From: Eretmocerus hayati
Lineage: Eukaryota > Arthropoda > Insecta > Hymenoptera > Aphelinidae
Direction: 5' to 3'
Assembly: GCA_029851415.1 (NCBI GenBank)
Contig: CM056742.1
Span: 50,198,954 to 50,262,953 of the forward strand
Length of the DNA: 64,000 nucleotides
Below are positions 53,401 through 62,400 of this stretch, piece after piece (within the stretch, counting starts at the first letter, position 1; each line of letters starts with the position of its first letter). Under the pieces are notes generated by a model. The model was not told the DNA's origin. It saw only the letters and a list, made by a program, of their open reading frames with translations, and searched no databases. The position numbers were made by a program, and so were the translations under genes.

Positions 53401-56400
53401 TGATTCCCAGAGTTTCAGTAAAATCCGTGACCCGCACTCCCTGGCCCCTCCTTGTCAGATTATTTTCTTGGCTTTTTCATTCGATTCTATGGTACAAAAT
53501 ATGAACTTTCCACCACCCGGAGGTTCGAGTAAAATTCCACTCGGATGCAAGAGTGATACGCTCAAATCAAATTTTAGGTTATGTCGAGGGTTATGTTTTG
53601 CCGCTCGTTTGTTACTGATGGATCAACGCGTAGCTTATAAAGAGGAAAATAGTAGGTATCCTGCAATATTTGTTGAAAAACTGAGCCAAGAAATGTCAAT
53701 ATCCTCTTACATAAGTTTTAAAAATATACAGCTCAATATTATATTATGCTACATATTGTCAAAGAATCTATCAACTCCATATTGATCCAGAAGCAGTACC
53801 CGGTTACCGGGGGAACTCGGGCTCCACTTTTGTAATTTCTTCACTCGAAACAATAGCTAGTTTTTTATATTTTCATTTCCACATACGACACGTACAAAGT
53901 TACACGGTACATCATTCCCACGAGAAGGTACCATGTAAACAGCAGCAGTAGTCCAGTGGAGAAGTAGTCCGATTTACAATCAAGACGACCCGGTTCGATT
54001 CCCCGCACTTCTCAAAGTACAAAAATACCAAAGTTATCATGCCACACAGACGGAGTAGACTTTTTTCTTTTTTTCCAACCTTCGGATGATTAATAATAAT
54101 TTATTAACTTTATAGCCCGCCACGTATCGATTAAATGAAAATATTCAGTCTCAACTGAATAACATTTGGATTCACTCGGATTCCTCGAGTGAAAAATCTC
54201 ACGCTTTTTTCTGAGTGAAACTCACTCGGTACCGAGTTGCCACGATTTCACTCCGAACTCCGAGTCAGAACTCACTCTTTCCGAATGAGATCTCACTCGA
54301 AAAAGTTAAGAGAGTGGAATGCCGCAAACCGCATCCCCTTATCTTTGACATGATTCGAGAAAAATGAATTTTATTGGAAAAAGTACCCAAATGTTGTTGT
54401 TGGAGATAATTTAAAAGAATAAGTTCAAATAAGTTCCAGATACCTAAAAATTTTTATTAAGTCCCATGGGTGGCGAGAAGTTCATATTTTGTACCCGAAT
54501 GGAAAAGCCAAGAAAACAATCTGAGACATGACCCTTTTTCGTAGGTCTGTTTTTTCGCGTGGAACTACTCTTATGTGATTCTGAACTATAATGTTCCGAT
54601 ATTTTTATTATCAGAATCAAGATCAGAATCATGTACACGGGAACCGAAACTTGGATGAGTTTCGTAGTAGTGGCGAGGATTTCAACTTTGCTGAGCTCGT
54701 CTCGAACATTTCGATTTGCGAGGATATTTTTCTGAGGGACAATGAGTGTCCAGGACCAAGCATAGGGCCCTGTCACAGAACACTATGTAGAGTTACATTC
54801 TAATCATTGTTTCCATTATTTGATTAGTGAGGATCTCGTACTCTCATTTGCGTCATCTCTAGGTATCAGTATTGGAACATGGTACATATCGTCGGCCCCG
54901 ACGAAGAAAAACACGTCCCCATTTAAGAATGCATTGGGAGAACAATGGGAGGTGTTTTTCTTCTTCGGGGACGACGATATATAGTGCTCAAAACTATCCT
55001 CCAATACTACAGTTTCACCAATCCGACAGAGCTCATTTTAGCCCGTAAACTGATGGATACTATGGCACGAAATAGTCTAGGGCGAGATTGCATGACAACA
55101 TCGAGAAGCCATCACTAATCCATCATCCGCGGAGGGATCTAATAAAGAATGATTTGAACTCCTAGAGGTAGCCGGATTGACGAACGTGTGAGCCCTAGCC
55201 CACACTTATTTGTATCGATGAAAGAGCTTTTCATAGGATTCAAATACATCCAGTATCGAGCAAAAATAGTTCACAAGTGTAACGCAGAAAGCAGTGAAGT
55301 CAAACAGTGCTTGTCTGTGATTTTTACAAAACCGTCGAACCAGTCAAAAGAGTACGAGAGGAATAACATTGAAACAAAGTTTACGTTGTAACTGGGAATA
55401 GAGGGGACTTCCTTTGTGGGTGGCAGTATTTTTGACGACTACAGCCAGTTAGGAACGAATCATATTTTATCCCGGAACGAAACAAAATTGAGTTAGGTGA
55501 ATGACTTCCCGGCTCGCATGCTCGTTTACGCGGCTGCATAAACTCGTAAAAGCGTAATTGAAACGTTTGTTGCGTCATCGCTAAATTTCAGCAGCTGTTG
55601 GTGTAACTTGATTATTTTCAAAGCTCTGACTAGACGTGCAGCTTTTTGAGCTCGATGGTGTCGAAGCTACCCAGACGGCTAGTTTTAGCTTCTTCGACAA
55701 CTATTTTTGCGTTATAACACTGACGCAAAAAGTACCTTCCCGTCGAGCTGAAGATTTTTGGTCAAAAATCTCTATTTCGAACTAACTTGCATGATGACGC
55801 AGAATTTATCGCACTATTCGTTAAGGAGTAACTGTGCACGCATTGGAGTGTATTTGAAAGAACCATATTCAAATGCTAACAAATATTTTTTGATACATGG
55901 CCCGTAAACGTGACTTTGCGCACAATTTATCAAAATTGACTAACAATTTATCAAGGTATAGTTCGGTATTGAGGTGTATCAAGATGCACTGATAGGACGG
56001 GCAATGACGGATGTTATACAAGTTAGAGATAGTTTTACGGATAGACCACAATCTCATTTCTGCTCATTTTTCTGATCATCATTGGGAGATATCTTTCGTG
56101 ATAAGCCACGAGTGGCATCGATTTTAATGTGGAACAATTGATTAATGTATGTCAAATTATTTCAGGTTAATGGCAATGGAGTATTATCGTTTATCAGGCC
56201 CATGAACAGATTCTTCAACATCCCCTTCCCTCTGGACGATCCTGTTGTGGCGCCTCTGTACACTCACGTCGATATCCGGGGCTCTGGGAAAATCCAATTT
56301 GTGGAGACGGACGATCCTGAGATTTTGGGACAAGCTGGTAGTGTTGTCAGAAGCAGTTTCAAAAATGCTCTCAATTTTAAGCCGACTCACGTCTTCTTGG

Positions 56401-59400
56401 CGACTTGGCTCGATGTTGGATACTTCGATGGAAAGAAAGATAAGGTTTGGAATATTTGACTAACCCCATGACAAAATGAAGTGCAGGTCGCAGGACATAG
56501 GGCAGGGTGTAATTCATTTGTCTTGGTCAGTCTCTTATGGTGTAACATCACGGGCGGGTCGTTACTTTCGCCAAAGTTTTTCCACAGTCGTCTATAACCA
56601 ACGATCTGTCTTAGGGAGATAGTCGAGAAACTTGTCGTTGTATTACCTTCTGCAATCGAATCTATTCTCTCTGCAAAATTTAAGCTGGAGAAGAAACTTC
56701 GGGGGTACTCTGAAGGATTCGCAATAAGATACGGTCTCTTGATAGAAGATGGACCAAATTCATAATCAAATCTGGATTATCCTGTTGTGCTATTGCAGGT
56801 GAACACGTTCCAAGTTGCAATATCCTCCAACGGTACTCACTCGTACGCCGAATTCTTATATCCTGAGAACGGTATACAGTGGGTGCAAGGTGAATCGCAT
56901 CCTAATGGGCTCCCGGATGCCAAAGCACAAGCTGGAATAATGGGCGACAGTAAGCTGTACACCCTCACTGGATCTGGTACTGATCAAATTCGGAATCTAG
57001 ATAAGTATGTATTTATCGAGAGAGCGAGATGTACTTACCGTTTCGCTTCATGCATAAGTAACATACCCATGTCAATCCGAAAATTTAGACACAGTTTTCA
57101 CCCCGAAATGCTGATGGTATTTTTCAACATGTTCGCTGCGTCGACCCGACACTGGTAAACATTCTTGCAGAGTAGAATACGGCCCACTCGTGTTACGCCC
57201 CGAAATGAAGTTTATAGTTTTCCAGAGATGTCTCCTATACCACCCTATGAATGGAAAAAGTGGTGTTCCATTGTGTAGTCATGAGCAAAGAGTCTTTCAT
57301 TGCTTTCAACGGAGTAAATGCCATTTCGAGCCATTTTACATTTCATCTGTTTTCAGTATGAAACTACTGTATGAACATCGTTTCGGAAACGTGTCTTAGC
57401 CGCAACTCGGTGAATAAATTACTATGTCATCATAAACCAGCTCATGTTTGAATACCATCCAATCCTGAGAAATAATTGAGTTATTTAGCGTGACAGTGTT
57501 GAAGAAATGTAAAGATGGAAGTTACTTTAAATATCGTATACTCTAGATTGTCGAACTTGCATCGTTCTGGTCAATGGGTCTTTCAAATTGGCCCAGCCAC
57601 TGAAGGTCGCAACATCAAAGTTCCTGACAATCTTGACGGTGAGTTATCAATTCAAGAATCGTGGGCTCGAAGTTATCTTCCAAGAATGGTGATGATTTCG
57701 TTATCTTCATTCCAGCAAGCCAAACGAAAGAAATGATGAAGAATTGTAGAAATGGAGGGTCAACCCAGTGCCATAGCAAAGCAACTTGCGTTGATCATGA
57801 ACATGGTTTCTGTTGTGTATGCAAAGAAGGTCACTTTGGTAACGGAAAATATTGTCAGCCAAATGGTGAGCATAATTTTCCTTATCGTCAAATCCGCTTT
57901 AGAATGTCCTATCACACACAGGCACGAGGAACTTCTAATACTTACTATTCGTACTGAACACTGAGAATAAAGTATTGCCGTATGACCAATACTAAACTGT
58001 CACCACAGCAAAACGATTTTGTTATTGCAGCAATTTGGTCTGAGTAATCTCAAAAATCTTGAGAACATTATGGTTCTTCACCGGTGTATCATCATGTGCG
58101 AAAATTGGATAGCTTTTGTAGTAAAATGATCGGAATGAGACTGTGATTCAATCGAGTATCGGGGCACTCGAAATATACGAGATATGTTATTCTGGCAGTA
58201 ATGCCAGATCGCCGAACCGTTCTGATGGATTGATCTGATAACAAAATCAGTATTGTTCTCTGGCAAAATATCATTTTGTCCATACGGCAAAATGCATGCA
58301 CGTACGACCAAAATTTTTTCTCGGTGAAGTTGACATAACAGTGATTCCGCCGAAAGTGGGATTTTCCATGTTCCAGGTTCCCCCAAGTTTCTAAGGACTG
58401 GAATGTGCATTGTAACAATTACCTGGAGTAAATTATATTCGTGCGCAACTATGTTTATCATTTTCGTGCCGATTCTACCGTCCCCGTACTTTGTAGTGCT
58501 TCATAAAGGGTTCAAATGTCCTTTCCGGCCTGCGTAGGCAACCCAATTTCGAATTTCGAATTCACCACGACGCGTATGCAGGGTCAAAAATTCCCATGTG
58601 TAGCTATGCACTTCAATTTGTAATACTTTGAATAACATAATCCACCACTTTGCGAATCTAAATTAAACCCTCAGCTCCCGCACAGCTATCCGACATTTTG
58701 AAGACGGGTTTGCACCGAAACTGCTCACACAGCACTAATTAGCTCAGGAAAGTCCCCAATTGTCCATTAAGCCTTTCCAACCAATAGGGTTGTCATCTAG
58801 AAACCCAAATACACCTAATCAATCCATGGTATTAGTCAAAAACTCGAATCCGCAGGCGATGCACCATATAAACGTGTTTTCAAAGTGGCGTACAACATTT
58901 TTTGTCCTTCCCGGCTCCATGTTGTGCACCTCGCTAAAGCGTTGTATCGCTTTGTCGAACACATTTTCTTGAAGTATTTGGTTGCATTAAATAAAATCTA
59001 TGTGGAAAAGAGTCTACGATTAGTTGTCGATCCGTGGGAATAATTTTAGAGGCGAAATGTCCTTTCCGCCCCCCTCTGCGACCCCTTAAACTCGACATGT
59101 CTTTTTCCGGCTTCAATTTTGAGCTACGTAGCTTTAGGTACTTTCTTTTTGTGCCAAAACAAGTGGAAACCAACTGCAATGACCCACCAAAATTCCTCTG
59201 GAGCTGAAATAATTTTTTGACCCAAATCACTCCTGGTGACGATTTTGGCCCCAAAAAGTCCCACTTTCGGCGGAATCATCCATATGTGAATATTACTTTG
59301 AATTGAGGTAGCCCTCTCGTGAGAAAATGTGTTTTTTACCAATAATGATTACCATAGCGGAATATATTATAATGGATTGATTTCTCTCTTATTTTCATTC

Positions 59401-62400
59401 ATTTCCATTTCCTGGAACCTATAATGAAGAAATTTATTCTTGTACATATGTTTGACAGAGCTGTTGTAGCTTTCTCTTCACCCCTCTTCTTTGGGGTTGT
59501 TTTTCTTCAGCTTCTGTTTCTTGTTCTTCTCTCGTGTACTTTCATCCTCGATTTCGCTCCTTTCCCCCTCTCATGACGATTTCTTGGTCTGTCTTGTTGT
59601 GCCTCCTTCTTTAATGTGTTGCCATGATTTTTCGTCCCATTCACATACTCCACGATGCACCTTCTGATTTCTTCCTTTTCCCAGTAGCGTCCCCCTCGCC
59701 ATTCATTGCAGCATCTAAATATTGCTATCATCTTGATCCTTCCTTTCTGTCCTATGATATAAAAGTAGTTTGGCCTCTCTTTCATTATCTAGTCTTGGTA
59801 TTTTCTGGTTGATCTTGACTCATTTATATTCTTCCTCCTTATTTCTTCTTCTAATTTTCTTCAATAGTGACTTCTCCATTCTGTTATCGAGTTTTCTCCT
59901 CTACCCTATCTCGCTTGTCTTCCCAATCTCTCCGAATTTCCTTGTTTCAATACTTCTTCCATTAGTTGGTTCCATTCTTGAGCATTCATTTCTCTAATGC
60001 ATTCCTTCAATACTCAATTTTTGTCTTTGTCCTTGCTTCCTCTTGATATTTGAGAGCTCTGCAACCGGCTTCTGTGCTAATATTTTCCATTTTACGAGGA
60101 GGATGCGAGGGGTGCGTGTCACAGATTCGGCTGAAACTCGGGGAATAGTCTCCTTTCAGCGCCAATAGACGATATCCAAAACCGCGCTGGCCAACGCTCA
60201 AGCGTTTTTGAGCTACGAGCTTTGACATTAGCATTATCCATATAGATCCATGTTGAAAAACGATATTTATAGGTATACAACAATGCATAGGTTATACAGT
60301 ACCGGTCAAAAGTTTTAGCTCACCCAAATATTTTTTTTAATCTTGTAAGCTGAACTACTCGGCTTTATTTGCCCGCAAAGGACTCTTCCAGGGCTCATTT
60401 TGAAGGATTTTTCACGAACTTTAAGGTGGCATTATCCATTTTCGGGATCTTTCCAATTTGGGCTTGGAAAAGTGTCAATTTCGACGATTTTTGAGAAAAT
60501 CTTTTGGCTCGAGCCAATTTGAGCCACATGAATGTTTGAATATGGGAGTTGTGAGACCAGAAAGTACAAGTCTAGAGCTTCAAAATTCGTTTTTGAACGT
60601 CCCTTTACGCCACTTCCACTCCAAGCTATGACATTTCCTCTGAGGGGAAGACTTTTCGCAAAAACTAGCACCTGTATTCAAAAATGACGAGAGAATTCAC
60701 TTTTTGGGGCATATTTCAAAAGTTTCTCGTTTTCTTGATCAGGATATAGATGATAGATAACAGAAATGATGATTATTCTTCATAAAAATGCATCTTTGTA
60801 TCTCTCTCGAATTGGAATGCTATTTTTTGCGAGAAATCGTCCCTCATAGAAAATGTCATAGATCGGACTGGAAGTGGCGTAGAAGGACGTTCAAAAACGG
60901 ATTTTAAAGCTCTAGACTTGTACTTTTGTATCTCATAACTCTTATATTGAAACATTTATCTGGCTCAAATTAGCACGAGCCAAAAGGTTCTCTCAAAATT
61001 CGTCGAAATTGGCACTTCTTCAAGCTCAAATTGTCAAGATCTCCATCCGTGTGGATGAAAATCAATAATGCCATCTTAGGGTACATGGAAAAACTTTCAA
61101 AATGAGCTTTGGAAGAGTCCTCTATACGGTCAAATAGAACCGAGTAGTTCAACTCACAAAATTAAAAAACAAAATTTTGGGTGAGCTGAAACTTTTGACC
61201 GGTAGTGTATTTCCCAGCTCGAAAACGCTTGTGCGTTGGCAAGCGTGGCCTCGGATATCGTGTATAGGAGAGTATTTTCAGAGTTTCAGCCGGATCCGTG
61301 ACTCGCACCCCTGACGCCTTCCTTTTTAGTCTCTTCAAGTAAAATGTACTTAGGCGCATGTCTGTTGAGTCCTAAGATCCGTCGAATGTACCTTGCTTGC
61401 ATTGCTTCTAGTTTTTCTCTTCCTCTCCGTATAGGAATGTACTTCTTACCCATACAATACAGCCGATCAGTCATTAAACATTATGATCTTTCTGTCGGAG
61501 TCACCTTCAAGTTTCCTCTCCCCGATCCCTGAAACCTGTCTCATCACTGCTGCTGCTCTCTTTGTTATTTCTTTTATGTGTGCGTCGTCCTAGTTTAAGG
61601 GGACGTCGGAGTCCTATCAATATTGCACAGTTACCGACGTGGTCGAGTTTTCGGATTTCTTGATGAATTTTTGAGATATCAAAAATCTAACAAGTAACGC
61701 CGATTCTAGGAGCTATACAGAATCGGCGTTACTTAGTAGAATCCCGGTATCTCGAAAATTCATCGAGAAATCCGAAAACTCGACAATGTCGGTATCCGAC
61801 ATCCTCTTAATAGCACATGTTTCATCATCCTATTATTTTTTCTGACACGGAACGAACAAAATCGTGTAGATGTCCCTCTTCGAGTCATTGGCAAGGTTTC
61901 TGGAGAAATCAATGGTCAGATATTTACCGATAAGGATCTGCAATGCTACGTGCAAACTAAGGATGGCAGAACCTACACAGCGCTTGCTCGTGTGCCCGAA
62001 ACTATTGGTGACCGTTTTCAGCTGCTGAACCCCATGAGCGGTGTCATTGGTTGGCTATTCGCCAAACCTATTGGTGATATGAAAAATGGATTCCAACTGA
62101 CAGGTGAGGATAGTTTCTCATTAGGAACACTAAAGACGACAGGGCCGATTTCGCGCGTGTTCAATGAAGTAATAATCTGATGAGCTACATTAAGTCCTTT
62201 GATAGCAGACACTTCAATATAGGGGACGCTCGATTTGTTTTCCATTAGTTTTTATGGCACTAAACCCTTGGAATAGCGGAACCTCTCAATAGCGGACGAT
62301 TTTTGCCGGCAGAATGTTTCAATCATGTGTAATTACATTAGGCAATAGCGGACGCCCAACTTTTCCTTACAAAATCCGAATCATTCTCAAACATCGAAAT

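Larger units (their letters stand above)
53073..54580. mobile_element. inverted-repeat element related to the 44-46 kb palindrome
   Basis: The left end (ACATAAGTAATTCCACGCGAAA...) and right end (complement of CACATAAGAGTAGTTCCACG) are inverted over ~130 bp after removal of the nested element at 53120-53454. It shares ACCTACGAAAAAGGGTCATG and TTCATTCGATTCTATGG with the 44-46 kb palindrome. The interior is unique and includes a tRNA-like stretch and an ACTC-rich patch. Confidence 0.65.
59500..61475 (-). pseudogene. LINE reverse transcriptase C-terminal fragment, split by insertion
   Basis: On the minus strand, EKLEAMQARYIRRILGLNRH and APKYILLEET (61475-61329) give the typical RT tail of an insect non-LTR element. 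The reading resumes beyond a nested element at about 60094 with KMENISTEAGCRALKYQEEA. The nested element's TTA duplication falls exactly at the junction. Later minus-strand text (59785-59507), including EKEEIRRCIVEYVNG, looks like the end of the same protein with decay. Non-functional copy in nidogen intron 5. Confidence 0.65.

Noticed and set aside
53943..54016. Functional tRNA gene
   Set aside because: The B box is perfect but the T stem has mismatches and no acceptor stem forms, so it is listed as tRNA-like only.
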